NCBI RefSeq assembly: GCF_037975245.1
Contig: NC_092568.1
Span: 26,284,501 to 26,348,500 of the forward strand
DNA from: Apostichopus japonicus
Lineage: Eukaryota > Echinodermata > Holothuroidea > Aspidochirotida > Stichopodidae
Reading direction: 5' to 3'
DNA: 64,000 bases
The notes under the pieces were generated by a model. The model saw nothing but the letters and a program-made list of their open reading frames with translations, was not told where the DNA came from and searched no databases. A program made the translations under genes and the position numbers. Positions 40,801-50,255 of this stretch are shown in pieces (position 1 is the first letter of the stretch; every line of letters starts with the position of its first letter).

Positions 40801-41738
40801 GAAAATCCTCTTATGAAAAACTAATTCATAGGATGGAGATTAAACCTGTTGCTATTTATCTGTAGGTTCTTTTATTTCCTTTGTGTGCTCTTAGGTTCTA
40901 TTGGCAATCAATAATTTGGGAGATAATCAGTTTACAATATCTTAAGTCTATAAGAAATTGATTACCACTACTTTAAGATTATGGAAGTGGGTAAAGGTTG
41001 ACAATGAAGTAAACCCTTTTTGTTGCCATTCTAGGTTTATAAGCCTCATCATCATTTAAATCTCATTCTACTCACTTGTCAATTCCTCCTCCTCTTCGTC
41101 TTGGTTGGTCATAGTAACTGTCTCGCCCTCCTCCACGACCTCTGGATGATCCTCTTGCAAGCTCTACGGTGACTCTACAGGAAAAATAAGAAGATTCACT
41201 TTAGAGTTCACTTTTTCGATATCCTCTAAAATGCTCTAATTAATCTGCTTACAAGAACTAGCCACTTCTCACTCGCTGTAAAAAAGGGAAATGAAGTTTA
41301 CCTTTCTCCGAAAAGTTCCTTCCCGTTCAAATCGTACACAGCATCATCTGCATCCTGTGGGTCATCAAATTCCTACAAACAACAAAGAGAATGAAAACAT
41401 TACTTACCAAACGAGAACACAAGTTACGCAATGGACAAAAACACATTTGTTCAGAAGGACAGTTAAACTTGTTCAAGTATAAGTGCAGTGCTTATGTTTA
41501 CACCAACTCAAAAATACTAATTTTGATAAACTTAACTCGGGAATCCAGGACCAAGTCCTGTTGGATGAAAATGTAACGAGTATGGTCGACTTGCAAGAAT
41601 TGCTGGACAAAAACTTACCACAAAACCGAAGCCATTTTTTAAGTTCACTTCTCGCAGCCTTCCATAACCTTTGAAAAACCTTTCCACATCTCTCTCTCTG
41701 GCTTGGTAGCTCAGTCGACCAAGATAAACTCTTGACAT
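34868..41738 (-). CDS. SR-B: SRSF4/5/6-family serine/arginine-rich splicing factor, 260 aa
   Basis: The coding exons on the minus strand are 41738-41619, 41372-41302, 41174-41076, 40301-40232, 37180-37107, 36251-36138 and 35102-34868 (TAA). RRM1 begins [20 protein letters not shown] (RNP2 VYLGRL) and carries RNP1 NGFGFV|EF. The linker is the shortest of the three (99-nt exon 3, [17 protein letters not shown]). The pseudo-RRM2 has [21 protein letters not shown]. The RS domain is about 78 codons long and is interspersed with SPSPR and SPKR. Exon sizes 2, 4, 5 and 6 (71, 70, 74 and 114 nt) and all intron phases equal those of SR-A and SR-C, which shows tandem duplication. The acceptor CTCTTCCAG lies 18 bases before the ATG, so a 5' UTR exon lies upstream. 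The size is close to vertebrate SRSF5, but I assign only the clade. Confidence 0.93.
35380..35812. repeat. ~49-bp minisatellite, about 8.5 copies, in SR-B intron 6
   Basis: The unit is roughly CCCACTGGAAGATTTCATT, then CAACTCTCATGAATCTCATG, then GAAAGGTAAA. Copies begin near 35412, 35468, 35516, 35563, 35602, 35650, 35703, 35752 and 35791. Units differ by about 10-20 percent, and some are shortened to about 40 bp. The array lies between exon 6 and the RS-domain exon. Confidence 0.8.
36600..37030. repeat. Degenerate ~115-bp tandem repeat rich in TGACCT half-sites, SR-B intron 5
   Basis: Three or four diverged units share the words GTGAC(C/T)...GATGACCTTTGAC.T.CACCAA, TACTCAATAT and CATACCA.GTAT. 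One unit contains TGACCTTTGACCT at about 36948, a perfect DR1-type nuclear-receptor element. Because it sits in a repeat, function is not implied. Confidence 0.5.
37955..38040 (-). promoter_or_regulatory. SR-B intron 4 conserved block: probable poison exon or microexon
   Basis: On the minus strand, TTTTTTCCTCAG (AG at 38027-38026) is followed by AGA GAA GGA AGG and an in-frame TAA (38013-38011). A GTAAAG donor occurs after 11 nt (exon 38025-38015). The flanking AGTTACCCTCTTTACCT (plus strand) is identical to the SR-C block at 53674-53690, and similarity continues for about 50 nt. Exon 4 ends in phase 0, so inclusion would terminate or frameshift the protein between SWQ and DLKD. Known precedent: vertebrate SR genes autoregulate through poison exons that trigger nonsense-mediated decay. 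The downstream donor of a long version is not determined. Confidence 0.6.
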
Positions 41739-42126
41739 GGTGATTGAATCAAGCTGGAAGAGCAATTTGCATATTATAAGGTGAAAATGTTAACTAATGA
41801 TGTTAAGGTGCAAAAGGCTCACTCTTCACAGTACCTTCATGATAATTGCAAAGAATTCATTGTTAGAAAATAAAGAAAATAATGGTATTATGTTAACTTT
41901 GACACACTAACTTTGCACTGAATCAACTGCGACTGCGAATCCACAAAATTGACATTACTTTGTGTAAGTTTAGGGGTTTTCCGTACTGGCGTGCCCTCCC
42001 AAAAGTATGATGACTCAGGGGAGAGAAGTTGTAAAGATAACGCAGGAACAAAAGATTAACGGTAAACTTAATTAATTTAATAACAATTAACTGGAGCAAA
42101 CTAAATATAAAATATAATTTACTTAC

Positions 42127-42400
42127 AAGTCTCAAGCTCACTTCACACATACACATATAACTCAAACGTACTCACTCGCTCACAAGTGTTGACCGGTCAA
42201 CCATCCGTATTCACTCCCTCATTCATAAGCTCTGCCAAACATTTTCAAACACAAGAAAGTTTTCTCACACCACACGCACACACTCACACAAGTTACACGC
42301 TTGCAACACAATCAGCGCGCCGCGCCCGATACATTTAAAACCTCCGTACGTAATTAAACAGTGATGCATCGATACAAGCGCACCATAGCCTAACGCTACA
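42127..42400 (-). promoter_or_regulatory. SR-B promoter and probable 5' UTR exon
   Basis: A strong minus-strand donor (GAGACTT|GTAAGTAAA, exon ending at 42127) fits splicing to the acceptor 18 bases before the SR-B ATG. About 65 bp upstream is the perfect 14-bp palindrome GTTGACCGGTCAAC (42188-42201). A GCGCGCCGCGCCCG stretch lies near 42316. The transcription start is not determined. Confidence 0.4.
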
Positions 42401-42469
42401 CTATATACATGTACGCCCACACAAGAATACGCCTATCGTTATAATCGCTCATTTACATTTGGACATCAA

Positions 42470-42568
42470 GTTTACTTTTAAAAGAGAGGCACACACTAAA
42501 TGTGCATTGATTTTACGAGGACAGCAAATCTGCGAAGCCACGACATTGACATTACCTTGAACTTGAAG
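42470..42568. repeat. Satellite-like unit left of the BEN element
   Basis: This stretch contains AAAGAGAGGCACACACTAAA, TGTGCATTGATTTTACGA, CTGCGAAGCCACGACATTGA and ACATTACCTTGAACTTG. The same words in the same order return at 46200-46480 on the other side of the BEN element. A diverged unit lies at about 41900-41960 (CTGCGACTGCGAATCCACAA, TTGACATTACTTTG). Confidence 0.55.
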
Positions 42569-42643
42569 TTACAGTACCGCTTTTAAGTAAATTGGAAGAG
42601 ATTAGCGCGATTCAGCGCAAAACGCAGCTTAACTGTACTTAAC

Positions 42644-42702
42644 CGCGCTCCAAATAAAGGAACGCGATTTCCCCGCGTTCCAAACAAAGGAACGCGAATT
42701 CC
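42644..42702. repeat. Two GC-rich inverted repeats near the left end of the BEN element
   Basis: CGCGCTCC...GGAACGCG and CGCGTTCC...GGAACGCG occur back to back, each with a short AAA(T/C)AAA spacer. They resemble the subterminal protein-binding repeats of DNA transposons. That role is inferred. Confidence 0.45.
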
Positions 42703-42829
42703 CCTCGCTCGCTATTCACCACCGACATAATGGGAGTGAACCGATCGATACAACGCTATTCATAGCGTGGAGGTAGTGTAAACCTATCGCTTGTAACCAA
42801 CACCCGTTATAAACATCACAATTTTAAAC

Positions 42830-43302
42830 GAAGTTTACCAACTTTGACGGAAAGAAAGTTTTAATCGAGAATAGTTTCGTGTTGAAGGGCAAAACCTTTT
42901 AATACGTGTTTATTTTATTCCCCGATATGTTCTGGTAACCAGAAGTAATAAAAAGCAAGAAGGAAACTTCTTGTGTCTTATCCTTTCGCCGTAATATTAA
43001 CGGACCATTTTTTGTAGTAACATTAGGCCTCGCGTTTTGTGTTGAGTTTAGGCACATTAGGCCAGTGTACGAGTACGAAGTTCACGACTTCGACTGAAAG
43101 TTTTAAACGAGAATAGTTTCGTGTTCAAGGGCAAAACCTTTTTCATAGGTTTTTATTTTATTCCCCGATATGTTATGGTTACCATAAGTAATAAAAAGCA
43201 AGAAGGAAACTTCGTGCCTTATCCTTTCGGGGTAACATATCATTTTAAGTAGTAACATTAGGCCCCGCGTTTTGTGTGAACTTTAGGCACATTAGGCCAG
43301 GA
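42830..43302. repeat. Tandem duplication, ~240-bp unit, two copies
   Basis: Copy 1 is about 42830-43070 and copy 2 about 43077-43302. Shared stretches include GAGAATAGTTTCGTGTT, AAGGGCAAAACCTTTT, TTATTCCCCGATATGTT, AAAAAGCAAGAAGGAAACTT and TTTAGGCACATTAGGCCAG. The copies differ by about 10 percent plus small indels. Confidence 0.8.
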
Positions 43303-43600
43303 AACGTTGCACTGATTTTATTTTATTTTTTATAGAGTTCTGTTCATAGGCTTACGAATGCGAAGGTTGTCACTAACTGAAAGGAGTTGTAAAGAGAATA
43401 ATTGTAGTTATATCCTGGAAACCAAAATGAAAAAGAATTCTAAGCACAAATGCTTGTTTAAAAAAAAAAGCAAAAGGGATCAAAATTAACATGTAGTTCT
43501 TTTTGACTACAGTCTTCAAAGGTTTCACATCAAGAATAACTTAAATATATGATGACAAAAAAAAAAAAGGAAAATGGAATATACCAAAAAATACTGTACT

Positions 43601-43960
43601 TCAAGATTTGACTGCCATTGCTAAGTATCTCTTAGCATTTCTGTTGGCTGTGTCCATCTTTTTAACGCACTGTCCCCAAACTCTTTTCTGAATGTGAAGT
43701 GGTACATGAAACTGCTCCATAATACATTTCCTAATTGCAAATACCCTATCCTTATTAAGTGCATTTTTCTTAATCCCATTAACATTACAATTTAAAAGCT
43801 CATATGGTGTAAATATTTTACGCATTAAATATCTGGCAAGACCACATGGATCTCCCTGTTCAGAAAGAGACGACAGCACAACTTCAAGTCTTATTTCTGT
43901 TATGACGGAGGATAAGTTTACTTTAAATAGTTGGCAACATTTTGAAGAAATAATAAAGTG
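43601..43960 (-). CDS. BEN-domain reading frame (probably part of a spliced or decayed gene) inside the TIR element
   Basis: The frame is open from 43960 to TGA at 43603-43601. A possible acceptor (CCGTCATAACAG, near 43900) would start an exon coding IRLEVVLSSLSEQGDP. The central part, ARYLMRKIFTPYELLNCNVN, followed by ALNKDRVFAIRKCIMEQF and RVWGQCVKKMDTANRNAKR, has the BEN pattern: an R..M.K.FT..EL core, then V.G, AL......AI, and a C-terminal W..C. BEN domains bind DNA or chromatin and also occur in proteins carried by mobile elements and large DNA viruses. There is no ATG in good context, so it is an exon or a fragment. Function beyond DNA binding is not inferred. Confidence 0.55.
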   Translation of the reverse strand, partial: HFIISSKCCQLFKVNLSSVITEIRLEVVLSSLSEQGDPCGLARYLMRKIFTPYELLNCNVNGIKKNALNKDRVFAIRKCIMEQFHVPLHIQKRVWGQCVKKMDTANRNAKRYLAMAVKS

Positions 43961-44770
43961 TTACTAAGCGTTTCTTGTGTGATTTTTTTATATAAATTAC
44001 CATTGGTTCCAGCAGAATGAAAAGAAAAAAGAACTTCCACCCAACAAATTTGAAGCAGGGCCGGTTAAATTCAAAACATGTTTCTCGTCCGCGCAATTGA
44101 TGGGCCTCCTTTTTTCCTGATTCCCGAGTTTCTTTTCGGATTACAAGAAATCTAAACTATCCTTAAAAATTATTTTGTAAAGGTTGGAACATATTCCAAA
44201 CTAGTAGCAGCGCATGAAAAGAAGAAAAATGGCCGCCCGTTTTTTCAGATCTCAGTACGAGAAACATGTATTTTATTTGGATACTATAGAACAGCTTTTG
44301 TTCCCTAGCTGTATGTCGATTTTTAATAAAAACCTTCATGAAAATTAACAGACTTGTTTGAAATGGATTTTGAAGCTCAGTCGACAATTTAAGAAATGCT
44401 TACCGTTAAATACTGGCGTCAAGCAATACATTTCGAATTAATTCCAATAAAGATCCGCAAAGGATAAAAATGATGATTAGAGCTTACTAAAGAGAAATAG
44501 AAACTGCATGTACATGGTCATTTTAAGTATCCAAGTACTAAAGAGATCGAGTACACCGAAACATCCCTTTTCCCTATCGCCTGAGGAAAACCGTCTTTTA
44601 TAAATTATAGTAGGCCTACCATACAGTACTTTACATTTGAAACAAAAGTTACTTCTACAACACACAGAATTTGTGTGTGTCGCAATAGTTTAAGTTTTAA
44701 CCGCGCAGTACACTACCATTCATAATTTGCATATTACACCAAAAGTTATAACTTGGCGTCCAGATGGCGG

Positions 44771-45294
44771 GAAAATGTACAATCATGTACAATTTGTTGT
44801 GTCGTTGCCATGGTGCAATGAACTTGGGCAAGTTGCCAAGTTCGAATGTCGATGACCTACTTATGTTCTGTGACCAATGTCAATGGGAATTCTGTGTGTA
44901 AAAACTCGGGTTTTCCACGTGCAATATATATAGAAGTTTTACGTAAGCGGAACGAATTCGGGGCGGCTCGTTGATTGTGAGGAAGCACTTATCTAATCAT
45001 CAATTTTTGTGAAAAATATCGTACGTTTTTCAGAAAATGTACAATCATGTACAATTTGTTGTGTTGTTCCCATGGTGCAATGAACTTGGGCAAGTTGCCA
45101 AGTTCAAATGTCGATGACCTACTTATGTTCCGTGACCAATGTCAATGGGAATTCTGTATGTAAAAACTCGGGTTTTCCACGTGCAATATATATAGAAGTT
45201 ATACGTAAGCGGAGCGAATTCGGGGCGGCTCGTTGATTGTGAGGAAGCACTTATCTAATCATCAATTTTTGTGAAAAATACCGTACTTTTTTCA
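44771..45294. repeat. Tandem duplication, 262-bp unit, two nearly identical copies
   Basis: Unit 1 is 44771-45032 and unit 2 45033-45294, both starting GAAAATGTACAATCATGTAC. They differ at only a handful of positions, so the duplication is recent. Each unit has the palindrome ATGTACAATCATGTACA near its start, an E-box CACGTG and a TATATATAG run. Confidence 0.85.
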
Positions 45295-46183
45295 GAAAAT
45301 ATTTTTGACTAGTAATTGGAAACTCAATGTATCAAGAAGTACTGGGGGTAGACCTTATCATTGCATTTTGAGGGAAGTCAGATCTTCAAGTGCAAAATAT
45401 TGTTTTTTCATTTAAGGTTATCGTGGTTTTCTTGCGAGGTGTATACGGCGTAACTTTTGATGTAGGCTTAGAGGTAGGATCGGCCGATGCATACTAAATG
45501 AGAACGTGCAAAAACGTTTGAAGTGTTGTTTTGAACAGTGCCCGTGAAGCTGTATACTTTGAGAAGTCCAAGGGCAGTGACAACGTGCAATGTCTCAGTG
45601 CGGTATACAACTGAGTACCAACTCAGTTCCGTAATGTAACATGTGCGCAAATAGCCCGTATTTCTTGCAAGAACATTATACTGTACTGTTCTAGCCCCGA
45701 GAAATGATCAATTCGGCTTTCACTTAATCTGCAATTTTTATTGTTCGCAGCAATCGCGGGAATTCTGTTTGCTAACGTTTCACTCATCAAACCAACTGTT
45801 TTGCTCCCACTTGAACATTTGTATTGTACGTTGAATTTAAACAGTATAAGATACGTGCTTATACACTATCCCTTCCCTTGGCCGAGTATAAACCCTCAGT
45901 CTTCTTTCTACCGGCGACGATCGATATTCTTTTGTTACCGGATTGGAAGGAATTAAGTAGGATTACAGCCATTGACCGTCTGACGGTAACAATGAACTTC
46001 ACACTTTTAGCTGGCATGAATAGAATTAGGGAAGCCTTCCGACGGAATCTGCGCTCTGATAAACAGTTCCCCGCAATTAACTGCATTTCAATGCGGGTTT
46101 TAACAAAAGATAGAGCGCGGTTTAAACGCACAGAGCGCGATTAAGAGCGCGGTTTTCTCATTTACTTAAAAGCGGTACTGTAA

Positions 46184-46480
46184 GTTTAAAAAGATAGTCA
46201 TACACCAAAGGCTCATTGACATTACTTTGGACCTTGTTTATATTTTAAAGAGAGACACACATAAGGTGCATTAATTTCACCATGACTGCGAAAACGCTAA
46301 GCCACGACATTTACAGTACTTTTTCAAATGATTTCACCACAATTCATGACATTGACATTTAAGTTGAACTTCATTGATTTTTGAAGATATGTTCACAAAT
46401 GAAAGGCACTTTGATTTCACAGCAACTGCGAGAAGCCATGACATTGGCATTACTTTGGTCTGTTATTTCATATCATTGCC
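46184..46480. repeat. Satellite-like units right of the BEN element
   Basis: About two and a half units with the words CATTGACATTACTTTGGACC, AAAGAGAGACACACATAA, GCATTAATTTCACCATGACT and AAGCCACGACATTTACAGTA continue the array seen at 42470-42568. The unit is about 120 bp, and the array was evidently interrupted by the BEN element. Confidence 0.55.
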
Positions 46481-49400
46481 ACCTCCAAATCATGAGAAGT
46501 TGTCATAATCTCTAACAATAATATATCTGTCAGTTTGTATACAAGATGACCATGATGACAGTACTTTTTTCAAAGGGCATCTTAAGTTAATGTGTATGCT
46601 GCAATTACTCCAAGATCTGGACAGCAGCTAAGCATAGCAGAAAAGAAGGTTGGTTAGATCCCTTAAGGCAGTGAACCCACCCACAACCATGCTTCAAAGG
46701 CTGTCACCAAATGTTGTCACTTTTCACAAGATTTATTTTACAGCAAAATTACTCCATTTAAAAAAATGCAAGTTTTCACATTGTCAAACTGCAGTAAATC
46801 AATGTTTACGTTATCGAGTGGCCTAGGATGTGCCTAATAACTCACTGGTATTTACTAATTTAGGTCCTAATCCTATTTCATAGGCTGCCTGGGGCGGTTT
46901 CGTCAGTTTCAAAATTTTGTTTGGCAGGTTACATTGAAAATTCAAACATTCTTTAGTTTAAGCTACATATTTATATTTTGTTGTCTACGCTAATTATATT
47001 TTATTGTCATGTTGAGGGAAATTAGTCCTAAACTTAAGTTAGGTAAGTGACAACACTGTAATGTTCACTAACTCAGTAACAGTATTATTACTTCAATTTA
47101 CAAACTTCAAATTCAAAGAAAGGCTTGGCAGCCTTCCAGCTTAGGTCGTAATTCTACTATTACCTTTGTTCGTTAGGCAATCACATGTTTGCAATTTACC
47201 GTTTATGTTGTTAGTATTAATTAGTCTAATTCAAACATTTCTCAGTACCTGGTTGACTTTTATTTGGAGTGGTATATTACCTCGATCCAACAAAAGTAAC
47301 AAAAGTGATAAATACGTACTGTGACGTTACGATTTGTGACTTGTTTCGCGAGAATTCCTTACGATCGATGAGTGGTTTATACCCAATCCGTGATACTGAT
47401 AGTATTAGTAGGCTTGTAAGTTGTACGTAGTCTCTAGTACAGGTAGTTATGATCGTAATGGATACATGGACGTACAACTACAAGCGCACAAAGCGTCTAC
47501 TAATAAAACTGGCACCAGGTTGCCAGATGCCGTATGGGTTCTATGGGCTCTCAGGAGATTTATTACCTAGCATATGTTGGGCCAATCAACTGGCTGATAA
47601 AATCTGACAAGTAATTTTTCGCCGAACTTTCGAAAAAACAAATTCCAATAATATATTTACTTGAATATTTCTTAGTAGTTTACAAGTCATTTTCTCATGG
47701 ATGAGGACAAATATTCTTACAAACATGTTGCACAATGAAATCCCTGACAGCTAAGCAAACATTCCAAATCGATATCCCAAAAGAACATCTAACATTATGC
47801 CACCTACTGCAATCTATGTTCCTGTGGAAAGGGGAGTGTTTCTCTAGGAAATTCTACGTTCAAACAAAATTATGTAAAGCTACATAAGCGATCTGGATAT
47901 GGTGTTTTCCACTGTTACGGTGTACATTGATTCTTTTCGTGTAAGTGACACATTGTCTACAAATTTGCTCTCATCAAAACATCAAAAAGACAAAGTAACA
48001 ACAATAACACAATTTTTCAAACGATTATAAATTTATTGACCTTCTGACATTAACAGGCAATTCATCACTTGATGCTCGTTGTTCACTAAGAATTAGAGTA
48101 CGACAGTCTTTCAGTGAATTACATGATAAGTGAAACAAGCAATCCCCAGCTCCCAACGCCCACCCCCTCCCTCCCTCCCCCTCATCCCTGACAGCCCCAA
48201 CATAGGCCTACCCCAACATTTTTTAATCTTAAGTCATTTCGAATTGTTAAATTAAAAAACAACAGAAGTAAGAAGCAGCTTGAGCATCTGCACATAGAAA
48301 CATTTCAGAATCATATGATTATTAAGCAGTAAGTTGCTCTTGCAGCTTTACATCTTTCACCACCAAATAAAGTTGAAAACGAATACTTAAAAATCTTGGG
48401 ATAAACTGTCCTTTTCAAAGCAAACATTAACACATAGAATATACCTACCACACTATCCAGGCAGATGAACCTACCCTCTTCCTGCATATTGGACTCTAGG
48501 CTACGTTGTTATTAACATTAACGATTGAAACTAAGACTAACTCCATAATTAACCTTTGAGAAACTCTATCGATTATGTACACAATGGTAATTTACCAGAG
48601 TAAATCTGGTCACCAGTGGAAAAGGAACATTAACAGTGACCAGCCACTTTCTATACTCCTGAAAACCTGCCCGAATAAAACACTTACTCGATACTACCTC
48701 AATCAGTGACTACACAAGAATCATAACTGAATCTATACAACACACCCCATTGCACTGCTGCTAGTCAGTTTTGAATTACTAGAAGGCTAATCAGAGACTA
48801 GCAATGTGCAGACAAAATTTTGGTTACTTCACATAGCACATCCAATGGAGTATGTCTACAATGTAACATAAATATAACACAAAATGCTCAATCAGCAAGT
48901 TTGTGACATATTAATTAAAGTCAAAATATGTTGCCTTTACGCATGTGTGTGTGTAAAATGTTGCATCTATGTCAGCCTCAACTACAACAATTGAAAAAGG
49001 AAGTAACAATGAATCCAGAGCATGGTGACGACATGGATTCTCATCGACTGGAAGGTTACTAATTTATTCTAAAAGAAGCAGATGGAGGTAACAAAAGTGT
49101 CATGGAGACAAGAATAAGTAAGGCTAACTCAAGCAATATAGAGTGGACTTCCATAACACAAATAATCAAGGATATGGTTTTCATGTGACATTTTGAATTT
49201 ACAGCAACAAAAGTGTTCTAACTTCGTGTCATAGCAATTGAGATTCTCTTCCCAAAAACTTCACTGCTGACATGACTCCTTACACTGAATAAACTTCCTC
49301 TTTGTGAAATTGTATTTAAGCATTCCAAGAAAAAAATGACAAAAGAACCAAAGGTGAAAAAAAATGGGACATCAAGAACTCACAAAAATATGTACAATGT

Positions 49401-50255
49401 GATTTAGTCTTCTTTTAAAACACTTAAAATAAAACTCATTGTTTCAAATTAGATAACCCATGACATATATGGTGATAATTCCAGAGGCCAACACATCATG
49501 TACAAAGCATGCATCATACAAAAGAAGGACGTTATTAACACAGAAATCGGTTTTTTAGACCAGTAACTTTGAAAAGGTAATTTCTACACATTATAGCATA
49601 ACGGTAGTGAAATGTACCTGTTGAATACGTACCATGAACAAGCGTAAACGTTTTGAAATGCACTTCTCCACCTAAACACTTACAAGATATTTCCTGATTG
49701 ACAATGGTATTATACTCCTTGGTTTGATTGCTACAATTATGTGAAAATTCTACTTTTAATTTTAAATCTTCAGTGGTTTCTTGAGTTAAATTTTGTCAGT
49801 TACTTGATTTTATAATGCCAAAACAATGTAGATTATAATGCTACGACAAAAACACATTTCACCACTGAATTACTCATTATAAATTCACATGAATTTAGCA
49901 CTAGCCATTTAATTTTCATATGTTGGAAAAAAGGTGTGAAATTTATTTGTAGCAGTACTCTGTATCTTTTGTTGGTATTGCCAACTTAGCTTGTAAATCT
50001 GCTTAAAGGTATTACTGATATTACAATGATAATGGTTACAACCATTTAGATTTTGCGTTGTTAACCTTCAATGTAAAAGGGAAACAACCTTTGGAGAAGT
50101 CTTCTAAAAACAATTTACTGACAGTGCACAAAAACCTGTCTTTGAGGTGGAATGAATTTGGTACAGAGACAAATAGAAGTTGATATACCACATCTTGCGG
50201 TTCGTAGGATCTTTGTTTACTAAACTGAAACCTATTGAACGGGATTACATTCCAC
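46481..50255. other. Intergenic region and SR-C 3' UTR
   Basis: No coding exon was supported. A minus-strand AATAAA (plus TTTATT, 48032-48037) could end the SR-C transcript, giving a 3' UTR of about 2.2 kb. A CT-rich run lies at 48150-48183. Confidence 0.4.

Larger units (their letters stand above)
42569..46183. mobile_element. 3.6-kb DNA element with 24-bp terminal inverted repeats and a BEN-domain frame
   Basis: The left end 42569-42592 (TTACAGTACCGCTTTTAAGT plus AAAT) is the exact reverse complement of 46160-46183. Inside each end are GCGCG-rich subterminal repeats (AGCGCGATT, ACCGCGCTC). The interior holds two separate tandem duplications and a BEN-domain reading frame on the minus strand. 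No transposase catalytic region was recognised. If the repeat begins at CAGTACCG, flanking 8-mers TGAAGTTA and TAAGTTTA agree at only 5 of 8 positions, so a hAT assignment is weak. The element lies about 170-440 bp upstream of the SR-B promoter. Confidence 0.7.
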
